Shown: piece after piece, positions 33,941-41,746 of the stretch | How positions within the stretch are numbered: the first letter of the stretch is position 1 | Layout of the letters: the number at the start of each line of letters is the position of its first letter | Origin: DATBGO01 sp963785765 | GTDB taxonomy: Bacteria; Actinomycetota; Actinomycetes; Streptosporangiales; Streptosporangiaceae | Reading direction: 5' to 3' | NCBI GenBank assembly: GCA_963785765.1 | Contig: CAWAWM010000003.1 | Coordinates: 186,001-250,000 of the forward strand | Length of the DNA: 64,000 bases | Made by a program: the position numbers and the translations under genes | Notes under the pieces: generated by a model | Seen by the model: only the letters and a program-made list of their open reading frames with translations | The model's database searches: none | Told to the model about the DNA's origin: nothing

Positions 33941-33958
33941 GCTAGCGCGGGCGCTAGC
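33941..33958. terminator. Second perfect hairpin
   Basis: GCTAGCGC-GG-GCGCTAGC, an almost uninterrupted palindrome directly adjoining the larger stem-loop and closer to the DUF397 stop. Tandem hairpins of this kind are common actinomycete terminators. Confidence 0.5.
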
Positions 33959-34008
33959 CTCGCGCTCCCGGCGACGCACGGTCCCGGCGACGCACGGCTC
34001 CGAAAGGC

Positions 34009-34233
34009 TCAGCCCGCCGGGAACACGACGTCGAGGTCGTAGCGGCCCGACTGCACGTCCGCCAGGAACGCGGCGAACGCAGGCCGCCCCACGACGTGCG
34101 CGCCACCCTCCGGGCGCTTGCTGTCGCGGATGGCGACTACATCTTCGAAATTGGCTGCGATTTCCACGCAGCCACCATTTGCGGCGTTACTGCGGCTGGC
34201 CTTGCGCCAGGCAGCTTGAGACAGGTCGGTCAT
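34009..34233 (-). CDS. DUF397 domain protein
   Basis: 74 residues: LSQAAWRKASRSNAANGGCVEIA at the start and VVAIRDSKRPEGG...FAAFLADVQSGRYD toward the end, the DUF397 pattern. These small proteins are encoded next to XRE-DUF5753 regulators in large numbers in actinomycetes and are thought to act as their partners. The ATG at 34233 has GGAG 5 nt upstream; a GTG at 34239 overlapping the XRE stop is the alternative. Translation is coupled to the XRE gene either way. Confidence 0.88.
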   Translation of the reverse strand: MTDLSQAAWRKASRSNAANGGCVEIAANFEDVVAIRDSKRPEGGAHVVGRPAFAAFLADVQSGRYDLDVVFPAG

Positions 34234-34235
34234 TA

Positions 34236-35087
34236 TCACTCCAGCCGTTCTGCGTATTGCTTGAGGTAGATCGTTGTATCAGCGGGCTCAAGCGCCGCGT
34301 CGACCGTTCTGTCGAAGGCTTCGACGTAGCTGTTCACCTCGTCGCTATCGCTCACCTCCTGGATCATGTAATCGGTCTCGGTGTAGACGAGGCTGGGCTC
34401 GCCGTCGGGGAAATCGAAGATGTTGACGGTGGAGAAGACCCCTTGCGGCGGCCCGTCGGCGAAACGCTGCAGGTAGAGCTGTACGCCAGGCCGGATGCTC
34501 AGGTCAGCGAGATGGGCCACCTGATCGCGCCGCTCGGCCCGGCTCCCCCACCGGTACATCAGGGACGCCTCGGTGATCACGGCCTTCAGCCTCGGTAGCC
34601 GCTCGTCCGTCCGGTTGAGGATTTCCTGCCGCCGCAGCCGCGTCTCGACCGCGCGGCGCCGCCAGGCCGGGGATCGCGCGCCGGTCCGGACGATTGCGTC
34701 AACGTAGTCCGGCGTCTGTAGCAGGCCGGGAATAACTAGGGGCATAAACACCCGAATGTGGACAGCGTCCGCCTCGAAGCCGGCGAATTCGTTGTCGAAC
34801 ACCTCCGGGTAGTCCCGCCACCAGGGCCGGTTCCTGGCCCGCATCGCCAGTTCTTCGAGTTCTTCCTGCTCCGCGCTGTCCACCTCGTAGATGCGCAGCA
34901 GGTCCCTGATGTCACTCATCTCGGGCCGCCGCCACTGGTTGGCCTCGAATCGGCCGACCTTGCCGCGCCCCCAGTTCAGCATGTCGCACACGTGGTTGGC
35001 GGTATAGCCGCGGGCGACCCGGAGTTCAGTCAGACGGCGGGACAGCCGACGCTTGGCTACGGTCGCACCGTAAGCGTCATCGCTCAT
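34236..35087 (-). CDS. XRE-family regulator with DUF5753 domain
   Basis: 283 residues. The helix-turn-helix (about 10-65) reads RRLTELRVARGYTANHVCDMLN and GRGKVGRFE. The DUF5753 domain (about 95-275) has the hallmark IPGLLQTPDYVDAI, ITEASLMYRWG and LVYTETDYMIQEVSDSDEV. Family members work with DUF397 proteins in development and secondary metabolism in streptomycetes. The ATG at 35087 is set by GAGGAG 8 nt upstream; the open frame before it crosses the promoter. The next gene is coupled by overlap. A dyad at 35136-35155 may be its operator. Confidence 0.9.
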   Translation of the reverse strand: MSDDAYGATVAKRRLSRRLTELRVARGYTANHVCDMLNWGRGKVGRFEANQWRRPEMSDIRDLLRIYEVDSAEQEELEELAMRARNRPWWRDYPEVFDNEFAGFEADAVHIRVFMPLVIPGLLQTPDYVDAIVRTGARSPAWRRRAVETRLRRQEILNRTDERLPRLKAVITEASLMYRWGSRAERRDQVAHLADLSIRPGVQLYLQRFADGPPQGVFSTVNIFDFPDGEPSLVYTETDYMIQEVSDSDEVNSYVEAFDRTVDAALEPADTTIYLKQYAERLE

Positions 35088-35120
35088 CCGCGGTCTCCTC
35101 ATGCACGAGATGTCACTTTT

Positions 35121-35155
35121 AGCATAGTCCTGACTAAGTTGTGATTCACAAACTT
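35121..35155 (-). promoter_or_regulatory. Promoter and operator-like dyad of the XRE gene
   Basis: Minus-strand -10 TATGCT (35126-35121), and upstream a dyad AAGTTGTG (35136-35143) / CACAAACTT (35147-35155) centred on ATT. The dyad covers the -35 position, as expected for a repressor site. The spacer is markedly AT-rich. Confidence 0.5.
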
Positions 35156-35237
35156 TGTTATTACAATCGCGTATACGCACAGGCCAGGGGATCGCTGCGG
35201 GCAGCACGCACCATTGTTAGCTCAGCGGATCCGGGAC

Positions 35238-35486
35238 CTAACCAGCGGTGATGTCGAACTCGCCGTTCCTGGCACCATCCAGGAAGCACTCCCACTCGTG
35301 CCGGTCGAACACGAGCACCCGGCCAGCCGGGTCGGCGGTCACGCGCATCAGCACCCATTCGCCGCTGACCAGGGTGGGTTCGCGAACAAAGGCCACCTCA
35401 ATGGCATCTTCGCCCGCGCCTGAGCGTGCCCAGGCCTGCGTGTCAGGATCGATGCCGAGCGCCGCCACGGTGGGTTTCGCCGTCAT
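35238..35486 (-). CDS. DUF397-like protein, second copy
   Basis: 82 residues. QAWARSGAGEDAIEVAFV, a variable middle, and VLVFDRHEWECFLDGARNGEFD at the end match the DUF397 layout, with a longer N-terminus than the first copy. It lacks its own XRE gene and lies between the XRE promoter and the DUF574 methyltransferase. The ATG at 35486 is chosen because upstream codons translate a CTTCCCGAGGGGCACTGC direct repeat. Which regulator it partners is unknown. Confidence 0.7.
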   Translation of the reverse strand: MTAKPTVAALGIDPDTQAWARSGAGEDAIEVAFVREPTLVSGEWVLMRVTADPAGRVLVFDRHEWECFLDGARNGEFDITAG

Positions 35487-35586
35487 GCCTGGCCGCCCGC
35501 CCACCGGACTACCTGGCCGGCGGGCACTGCCTTCCCGAGGGGCACTGCCTTCCCGAGGGGCACCGCGGCCCAACTAGGGCGAGGAA

Positions 35587-36411
35587 TCACGGCCGCCTGG
35601 CCACCGCGCAGTAGAGCCACCGCGATCCGTCACTGTCCGCCAAGTCGACGTCGACCGCGCCCCAGGTGCCGACGAAGGTGAGCTCAGGCTCAGCGCCCGC
35701 GTAGGGCGGCTCGATCTCCAAGCCGTCGAAGAACCTGGCGATGTCGGACTTCGAACGCAAAGCGACGTTCTCCGGCGTGCGCTCGTACAGCTCGCTCCCG
35801 CCCTCGACGGCCCGCCGCGGCTTGCTGTCCAGGGTGAGATGGGACAGTGCCAGGTAGCTACCCGGCGCGAGCGCGGCGACGTAGCGGCCCACGAGCGCCC
35901 ATGGATCATCGGCCTCGGCGACGAAATGCATGACCGCGGTCATCAGCAGACCGACAGGCTCGGCGAAGTCAATGAGCTTGAGGAGGTCGGGGTTGCCCAA
36001 GACGGCGTCGGGATCACGCAGGTCGGCCTGGACGAAGGCGGTGCTCGCGCCGCCGGTGAGCAACGCGGCCGCATGCGCGAAGACCATCGGGTCCTTGTCC
36101 ACGTACACGACCTTGGCCTCGGGGGCGTACTTGAGGACGACTTCATGGGTGTTGCCCTGAGTAGGAAGGCCGGCCCCGATGTCGAGGAACTGCCGTACGC
36201 CGCGCTCAGCCATCCACAGCGCGGCGCGCTGGTGAAAGCCTCGATTCGCCCACGCGCCTTCGGAGACTTCGGGCACGAACTCATACATACGCCGCGCCAT
36301 CGCGCGGTCGGCCGCGAAATTGGCAGATCCGCCCAGGTAGTAGTCATACAGCCGGGCAGTGGTCGGCGTCGTCGGGTCGACGCCTGCGGGGGCCTCCTCG
36401 GCCTCGGACAT
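35587..36411 (-). CDS. SAM-dependent methyltransferase (DUF574/PF04672)
   Basis: 274 residues. The family start TTARLYDYYLGGSANFAADR is diagnostic, followed by FLDIGAGLPTQGNTHEV (SAM motif I), VVYVDKDPMV, and LLMTAVMHFVAEADDPW. Members are abundant in actinomycetes near XRE-DUF397 genes; substrates are not established. The ATG has a GGAGGA site. The strand matches the XRE/DUF397 group, with which it shares a region without other genes. Confidence 0.9.
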   Translation of the reverse strand: MSEAEEAPAGVDPTTPTTARLYDYYLGGSANFAADRAMARRMYEFVPEVSEGAWANRGFHQRAALWMAERGVRQFLDIGAGLPTQGNTHEVVLKYAPEAKVVYVDKDPMVFAHAAALLTGGASTAFVQADLRDPDAVLGNPDLLKLIDFAEPVGLLMTAVMHFVAEADDPWALVGRYVAALAPGSYLALSHLTLDSKPRRAVEGGSELYERTPENVALRSKSDIARFFDGLEIEPPYAGAEPELTFVGTWGAVDVDLADSDGSRWLYCAVARRP

Positions 36412-36577
36412 CTATCCTCCAACACGTCGTTAGCCACATTCTGGCATGGCATGCACCCTTCACAAGGCGTCGCCGTCAGCCAGCTGGGTGGCTAGTTGTC
36501 CGAGGTTATCCGCCTTTGCCCAGCGATGTTTAGCGTAATGGCGATGATCGGTCGATACCGGACGACAGGTCTGCAGG

Positions 36578-37168
36578 TCACGTCGAGCATGCGCCGCGGC
36601 GGAAGCAGCCCGTCAGATGATCGTCCACCACACCGCAGGCCTGCATTGTCGCGTAAGCGGTCACGGGGCCGGTAAAGCTGAACCCGTGCCGCTTGAGCTC
36701 GGCGGCGAGGGCCTTCGATTCCGGCGTCCAGGACGGCACGTCGGCTAGCGTGTCCGGCGCCCTAGCCGGACGGTCCGCATGCCGCCAGACCAGCGAGGCC
36801 AGGCCGGCAGGCAGGTCGCGGGCGGCCCGTGCGTTGCGTATCACGGCCTCGATCTTGGCCCGGTTCCTGACGATGCCAGCATCGGCCAGCAGCCTGGTCA
36901 CATCGCCGGGGCCGTAGTCGGCGACGGCGCTGATGTCGAACCCCTTGAATGCGGAACGGAAATTTTCCCGTTTACGCAAGATCGTGAGCCAGGACAGTCC
37001 GGACTGGAACGCCTCCAGGCTGAGCCTCTCGAACATGCCCGGGTCGTCGCGGACCGGACAGCCCCATTCCTGGTCGTGATAGGCGAGATACTCAGGGCTG
37101 CCTAGGGCCCACGGGCAGCGCAGTTGCCCGTCAGGTCCGGCCGCCGCCGGCGGGCCGGCCGTAGTCAT
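36578..37168 (-). CDS. tag: DNA-3-methyladenine glycosylase I
   Basis: 196 residues. Zinc ligands match Tag: Cys in RCPWALGSPEYLAYHDQEWG (about 18) and its His (about 31), and the C-terminal DDHLTGCF His/Cys pair. The catalytic-pocket region FERLSLEAFQSGLSWLTILRKRENF is intact. The enzyme excises 3-methyladenine from alkylated DNA. The ATG overlaps the stop of the upstream DivIVA-like gene (ATGA), so they are coupled. Confidence 0.93.
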   Translation of the reverse strand: MTTAGPPAAAGPDGQLRCPWALGSPEYLAYHDQEWGCPVRDDPGMFERLSLEAFQSGLSWLTILRKRENFRSAFKGFDISAVADYGPGDVTRLLADAGIVRNRAKIEAVIRNARAARDLPAGLASLVWRHADRPARAPDTLADVPSWTPESKALAAELKRHGFSFTGPVTAYATMQACGVVDDHLTGCFRRGACST

Positions 37169-38697
37169 TGGTCCTCACCTGCCTCGACGGGGCCGGGTGA
37201 CCGTTCGGCGCCCGGCCCTGGGGCTGACCCGGTTTGGGGTGATCCAGGCGCGCCCGGCTGGCCCGAGGAACTCTGCTGGCCTGAGGAACTCTGCTGGCCC
37301 GTTGGCCTGGCCTGACCCGGCCGCTCCCAGGCCGACCAGGACTCTTGCTGCGCCTGGAGACCTGGCGGACCCATCATGCTGCTACGGAACGGACTCGGGC
37401 GCGGTCCGCTCGCCGCACGCGGGCCAGTCGCAGCACGCGGGCCGCTGCGCGGCCACTGACGGGGGCCAGGGTCGGCTGCAGAATCAGACTCACCAGCCGC
37501 AGCGGACCCACGTGTCCCGACAGGCCCAGCAGACCCGCCATACCCAGAAGACCCGCCAGGCCCAGCAGACCCGGCAGGCCCGCCAGACCCGGCGGCTGGA
37601 CCATCAGCTGGGCGTCTCCTGTCCGGCGAGGCCGTCGGGCCGGTCAGCGAGCTCTCGTCAGCATCTCGGACCGGGCTCCTGGTGGGCGCCTCAGGCTCCT
37701 GGCGTTCGGTGCCCGGCCACGTCGCCCCGGGCGACAGGGATCTCGCTGGCCACAGCCCGCTGGCACGCGCTTCCGCAGCCGGGCGCAGCTCCCGTGCCCA
37801 GCCCGGCCCCGGTCCTCCCTCGCCCGTCGGCGGCTCCCCGCGCGTCGGCGGCTCCCCGCCCGTCGCTGGGTCCTTGCCTGTCACTGGGACCCCGCCCCTC
37901 GGCGCGACCCCGCCCGTCGCCGAGATCGCGCCGGCCGCTAGATCCCGGCCCGCGCCTAGATCCCGGCCCGCGGCCGGATCCCTGCTGGTCGCTGGCTCCC
38001 CACCGGTCGTCGGATACCATCCGGCGGCCGGAAGCGGGCTGGGCAGTGGAGGCCGGACCACCGGGGGAGGCTGGCCCACCGCGGGAGGCTGGCCCACCGC
38101 GGGAGGAGGCTGGCCCACCGCGGGAGGAGGCTGGCCCACCGCGGGAGGCTGGCCAACTGGCGGAGGCTGGCCCACCGGGGGAGGCTGGCCAACTGGCGGA
38201 GGCTGGCCAGCCACGCTCGGCAGGTCAGCACGGGCCGTCGGGCCAGCCGGGGGATGCGGGTCAGCACGGGGACGCGAATTATCCCAGGCCAGCGGGTCAG
38301 CGCGGGTCCGAGATTCATCCCAGGCCAGCGAGCCATCCCGGGGCAGCGAGCCGATCGCCGGCAACGGGCTCGTGTATGGCGTGTCGTCCGCTACCGGAGC
38401 CTGACCGGACCCGGGCCGCCTCAGCTCCGCCAACTGCCGCCTGAGGGCGGCTATTTCGACATCGCGCTCGGTCACGGCCTGAGCTATCCGGTTGAGCGCC
38501 TCGTCGGTCGCCTGCACGCTGTATCCCCACAGTGCGGAGGGCGGACGGAGCAGCGCAACGTCAGCTGCGGTGGCAATGTCAGGGTCGAAAGGCGGCCGGT
38601 CGGACGCAAATTCCGCCAGCTCGCCGCCACGGCCTAGCGCAGCGGCGACCACCCCGCCGAGGATCACGGCGGCAACGGCGAGCAGGACTATGGGCAC
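37165..38697 (-). CDS. DivIVA-like membrane protein with long low-complexity tail
   Basis: 510 residues. An N-terminal membrane helix (IVLLAVAAVILGGVVAAALG) is followed by ALWGYSVQATDEALNRIAQAVTERDVEIAALRRQLAEL, the conserved DivIVA-like motif plus a coiled coil (about 55-95). This arrangement, next to tag, is conserved in actinomycetes. The remaining 400 residues are low-complexity: VGQPPP repeats (about 160-215), then PATGG/PTRGEPP and GGPAGSAGPGG blocks. Homologues usually end soon after the coiled coil. A polar or septal scaffold role is inferred from the motif. The GTG start lies 3 bp from the divergent gene. Confidence 0.7.
   Translation of the reverse strand: MPIVLLAVAAVILGGVVAAALGRGGELAEFASDRPPFDPDIATAADVALLRPPSALWGYSVQATDEALNRIAQAVTERDVEIAALRRQLAELRRPGSGQAPVADDTPYTSPLPAIGSLPRDGSLAWDESRTRADPLAWDNSRPRADPHPPAGPTARADLPSVAGQPPPVGQPPPVGQPPPVGQPPAVGQPPPAVGQPPPAVGQPPAVGQPPPVVRPPLPSPLPAAGWYPTTGGEPATSRDPAAGRDLGAGRDLAAGAISATGGVAPRGGVPVTGKDPATGGEPPTRGEPPTGEGGPGPGWARELRPAAEARASGLWPARSLSPGATWPGTERQEPEAPTRSPVRDADESSLTGPTASPDRRRPADGPAAGSGGPAGSAGPGGSSGYGGSAGPVGTRGSAAAGESDSAADPGPRQWPRSGPRAATGPRAASGPRPSPFRSSMMGPPGLQAQQESWSAWERPGQARPTGQQSSSGQQSSSGQPGAPGSPQTGSAPGPGAERSPGPVEAGEDQ
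38040..38216 (-). repeat. Coding repeat array (VGQPPP units)
   Basis: Eight or nine in-frame copies of an 18-21 bp unit (GGAGGCTGGCCCACCGCG on the plus strand) encode GQPPPV/GQPPPAV in the DivIVA-like protein. Unit length varies by single codons, so the frame is kept. Confidence 0.85.
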
Positions 38698-38700
38698 AAT

Positions 38701-39351
38701 ATGAATCGTGCCATGCTCGGGCGCATGGTGATGAGTGCCGGAGCCACCCGGCTGCGGCCAGGTACCGCCCTGGTGGCGGTGGCGGGCAGCCTCCGGGAGG
38801 CGTCAGCCGCCGTCGCGGCCGGAGCTGACCTGATCGATCTCGGAGCTGCGACCGCAGAGATGATCAACAGGTTCCGGTCGCGCCACCCCGGAATTCCGGT
38901 CTGCGCTGCAGGCAGCCCAGCCGACCTCGTGCGTGATGCGAAGGCTGCCAGGCTGTCGGGAGCGCTGTTGCTCTGCGACGATGCGCATGCCGCCCTGGAG
39001 ACCGGGATCCCGGCTGGTCAAGTCCTGGTCGACGTCCTGCCTGCGGAGGTGCCGGCTATCAGGCAGGCCGGCCTGGCCGCCCTGGTCGACGTGGATCGCG
39101 CCGCTGGACTGGCCGCACGGCACAGCGCGGCGGACCGGGATCAGGCCGACGGCGGCCACGCCGACCCCGAGCCGGCCGGTTTCGGGCTGACCGCGGTAGC
39201 CGGGATCGTGGCACTGGCGGCGCTCAGTTCCTGGCTGGGCGCGAGAGCGGTGCGCACCAGCTATCCGGCGGAAGTGCGGCAGGCCCTGGACATGACCGGG
39301 TCCGTGCGCGGCATCCGGCCGCCAGCCCGCACCGTCCGCGGCCTCGCCTAG
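38701..39351 (+). CDS. Dihydropteroate synthase-like protein (FolP-related)
   Basis: 216 residues. Segments resemble DHPS barrel strands: ALVAVAGSLREASAAVAAGADLIDLGAA, and the end ALSSWLGARAVRTSYPAEVRQALDMTGSVRGIRPPA, which matches the FolP C-terminal helix. The pterin- and pABA-loop motifs of true DHPS are not evident, so a catalytic role is doubtful. Its place opposite the DivIVA-like/tag pair fits the actinobacterial folP-DivIVA-tag neighbourhood. The start codon is uncertain: ATG 38701 is only 3 bp from the divergent start. Confidence 0.6.
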   Translation: MNRAMLGRMVMSAGATRLRPGTALVAVAGSLREASAAVAAGADLIDLGAATAEMINRFRSRHPGIPVCAAGSPADLVRDAKAARLSGALLLCDDAHAALETGIPAGQVLVDVLPAEVPAIRQAGLAALVDVDRAAGLAARHSAADRDQADGGHADPEPAGFGLTAVAGIVALAALSSWLGARAVRTSYPAEVRQALDMTGSVRGIRPPARTVRGLA

Positions 39352-39484
39352 GCCGCGGACGCGCCTCAATCGTGAGGCCTGACGCTTGGCGGGGCCATCG
39401 GCGCCGTTGACTAGCTGCTCACGGCCGTCGGCGGCGTGGCAGATCGGCACAGACCCAGCCCAGGTGCACAGCGCGGGCTCGCGA

Positions 39485-39514
39485 TTGACCTGCGGTTGGC
39501 CGCCTGGCTACGCT
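39485..39514 (+). promoter_or_regulatory. Candidate promoter of the CbbX-like gene
   Basis: TTGACC (39485-39490), 18-bp spacer, TACGCT (39509-39514), then 10 nt to the ATG at 39525. No Shine-Dalgarno sequence, so the message is probably leaderless or nearly so. Confidence 0.5.
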
Positions 39515-39524
39515 CGCTCCTACT

Positions 39525-40796
39525 ATGTGGGCCGCCCGACTGCGTTATTCCGGATTGGGGATCTTCCTGCTAGGCGTCGCGGCTGCCCTACTGATGGCCT
39601 GGCGGGCGAACCATGAGTTGTTTGGGATCGTCGCCGGTCTCGTTATCGTCCTTCTGCCGCTACTCCTGATCGCCCGGAACATTTGGCGTCAGACGAGTCC
39701 AGCAGGCTTGGCCGCACGCGGTATCACGCCGGACTCTGTCCGGCATCTCGACATGATGGATCCAGGCCTGCGCCGGGACATGGTGGGCCTACTTCCGGCC
39801 GCTGGCATCCGGCGGATGTCTAGTGCCCCCACCCGGCGCCCGGCAGCTCGTTCGGCCGCCACGACAAAGCCCGGCCGAAGCGGCCAGGTCCGCCGCCGGA
39901 CCGAAACGCTCCAGCCGGATGCCACCATCACCCTCGCCGCTGAACGGCAGGCCGCAGGCATTGATGACCTGTTTGTCACGCTGGACGGCCAGCTGATCGG
40001 CCTCGTCCCGGTGAAGAAGAAGGTGCAGGAAATCGGCTCGCTGCTCCTGGTTGACCGGGCGCGGCAGCGGTTCGGCCTCTCCGCGTCCCCGCCGAACCTG
40101 CACATGTGCTTCACCGGGGCGCCGGGAACCGGGAAGACCACGGTTGCGCTGATGATGGCCGAACTGCTGCACCGGGTTGGCTACCTGGAGAAAGGTCATC
40201 TCGTCCATGCCATGCGCGATGACCTTGTGGGTGAGTACATCGGGCACACCGCGCCGAAGACCAAGCAGATTCTCGATCACGCGATGGGCGGCGTGCTGTT
40301 CATCGACGAGGCCTACACCCTGTACCGGGCCGAGGACTCGAAAGATTACGGCCAGGAGTGCATCGACATCCTCATGCAGGTGATGGAGAACCAGCGGGAC
40401 AAGATCGTGGTGATTCTCGCTGGATACAAGGACCGCATGGATCGCTTCTTCGAGTCCAACCCTGGTATGAGCTCACGCATCGCGCATCACCTGGACTTCG
40501 CCGAGTACGAGGTCGACGAGCTTGTCGCGATCGGGCGGCTGATGCTGGACAGGTCGTCCTACTATTTGTCCGCCGAGGCGGAGACCGCATTTCGTGACTA
40601 CCTGCGGCTGCGGATGACGCAGCCCCGGTTCGGCAACGCCCGCAGCGTCCGGAACCAGCTGGAAGGTGCCCGGCTCCGGCACGCGCATCGTCTCGCCGCC
40701 GATCCGGGGCGGCATTTGAGCAAAGACGACCTGATGCGCCTGGAGCCGTCGGACATCCTGCTCAGCCGCGACGGGCTAATCAGCGATCTGGGGTAA
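39525..40796 (+). CDS. CbbX-like AAA+ ATPase with N-terminal membrane anchor
   Basis: 423 residues. Two predicted membrane helices come first (YSGLGIFLLGVAAALLMAW, about 8-26; LFGIVAGLVIVLLPLLLIA, about 32-50), then a basic linker, then a CbxX/CfqX AAA+ domain: Walker A GAPGTGKTTV (about 199), DLVGEYIGHTAPKTK pore-loop region, Walker B VLFIDEAYTL (about 256), VILAGYKDRMDRF, NPGMSSRIAH, and FGNARSVRNQLE (sensor 2). CbbX reactivates RuBisCO, but the usual protein is soluble and cbb-linked; no RuBisCO gene is here. EccA-like ESX ATPases are related. The target is unknown. Confidence 0.8.
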   Translation: MWAARLRYSGLGIFLLGVAAALLMAWRANHELFGIVAGLVIVLLPLLLIARNIWRQTSPAGLAARGITPDSVRHLDMMDPGLRRDMVGLLPAAGIRRMSSAPTRRPAARSAATTKPGRSGQVRRRTETLQPDATITLAAERQAAGIDDLFVTLDGQLIGLVPVKKKVQEIGSLLLVDRARQRFGLSASPPNLHMCFTGAPGTGKTTVALMMAELLHRVGYLEKGHLVHAMRDDLVGEYIGHTAPKTKQILDHAMGGVLFIDEAYTLYRAEDSKDYGQECIDILMQVMENQRDKIVVILAGYKDRMDRFFESNPGMSSRIAHHLDFAEYEVDELVAIGRLMLDRSSYYLSAEAETAFRDYLRLRMTQPRFGNARSVRNQLEGARLRHAHRLAADPGRHLSKDDLMRLEPSDILLSRDGLISDLG

Positions 40797-40812
40797 CTGG
40801 CGCGCCGTGGGC

Positions 40813-40862
40813 CCTGCGGCCAGAGCAAGCCTGCGGCCAGCGCAAGCCTGCGGCCAGCGCGG
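40813..40862. repeat. Tandem repeat, 17-bp unit, between convergent genes
   Basis: Three copies of CCTGCGGCCAG(A/C)GCAAG fill the short spacer between the CbbX-like and LOG genes. No independent hairpin terminator is visible. Confidence 0.85.
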
Positions 40863-40879
40863 GACGGAAGGCCGACGGG

Positions 40880-41647
40880 CTACCCGCCGTCCAGAACGCG
40901 GGAGTGGTGGTGCGCGGTCTTGATAATCTCAACAACCTCTGCGGGGTCGTCGGCGACTTTGAGCAACTCCATGTCGCCGAAGGCGATGTTGCCCTCGGGG
41001 ATCATCGTGTTCTCGATCCAGGACAGCAGGCCTGACCAGTACTCGGCGCCGACCAGGACGATGGGGAACTTCGTGATCTTGCCGGTCTGGACCAGCGTGA
41101 TCGCCTCGAACAGCTCGTCCAGGGTGCCGAACCCGCCGGGCAGTACTACGAAGGCCTGCGAGTACTTGACGAACATCATCTTGCGGACGAAGAAGTACCT
41201 GAACTCCAGGCCGATCTCAACGTAGTCGTTGAGGCCCTGCTCCAGCGGGAGCTCGATGCCCAGGCCTACCGATACTCCGTTGGCGCTCGTCGCGCCCTTG
41301 TTGGCCGCCTCCATGATTCCCGGGCCGCCCCCGGTGATCACCGAGTACCCGGCCCGCGCGAGCCCGGCGGCAATGCGCTCGGTGCGCTGGTACTCGGAGC
41401 TGCCTGGCCCCGTCCTGGCCGAGCCGAAAATGGACACCGCGGGACCGAGCTCAGCGAGCAGGCCGAAGCCCTCGACGAATTCGGCCTGGATCCGCAGCAC
41501 CCGCCAGGGATCGGTGTGCACCCAGTCACTCGGGCCGCGCCGGTCGAGCAGTCGCTGGTCGGTGGTGGTCTGCGGGATGTGCTTGCCGCGCAGCGTGGCT
41601 GGGCCCTGACGGCGCAGCCGTCGGCGCGGTTCGGGTTGCGCGTTCAC
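40880..41647 (-). CDS. LOG family protein (nucleotide 5'-monophosphate phosphoribohydrolase-like)
   Basis: 255 residues. The Rossmann-like core has VSIFGSART, GYSVITGGGPGIMEAANKGA and the signature LPGGFGTLDELFEA (PGGxGTxxE), the nucleotide-binding and catalytic motif of LOG/TIGR00730 proteins. Plant-type LOGs release cytokinin bases from riboside monophosphates; bacterial members also act on purine monophosphates. An 80-residue N-terminal extension is as in mycobacterial homologues. GTG 41647 is chosen over TTG 41656 because TACCTT lies 8 nt upstream. Confidence 0.87.
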   Translation of the reverse strand: MNAQPEPRRRLRRQGPATLRGKHIPQTTTDQRLLDRRGPSDWVHTDPWRVLRIQAEFVEGFGLLAELGPAVSIFGSARTGPGSSEYQRTERIAAGLARAGYSVITGGGPGIMEAANKGATSANGVSVGLGIELPLEQGLNDYVEIGLEFRYFFVRKMMFVKYSQAFVVLPGGFGTLDELFEAITLVQTGKITKFPIVLVGAEYWSGLLSWIENTMIPEGNIAFGDMELLKVADDPAEVVEIIKTAHHHSRVLDGG

Positions 41648-41655
41648 GGTCACCA

Positions 41656-41661
41656 AAGGTA
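41656..41661 (-). promoter_or_regulatory. Putative leaderless -10 box of the LOG gene
   Basis: TACCTT with 8 nt to the GTG at 41647. Confidence 0.45.
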
Positions 41662-41746
41662 CGCGCTGGCCGGGCCGCGCACGTGGCGGGCCAGCCGGCG
41701 GGATCTGCCCCGAGGGCCGGCGACCGCCTGGTGGCCAGGCCTCGGG

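Noticed and set aside
38701..39351. Functional folP (dihydropteroate synthase)
   Set aside because: The C-terminal helix matches FolP, but the pterin- and pABA-binding loops are not recognisable, so only DHPS-like is claimed.
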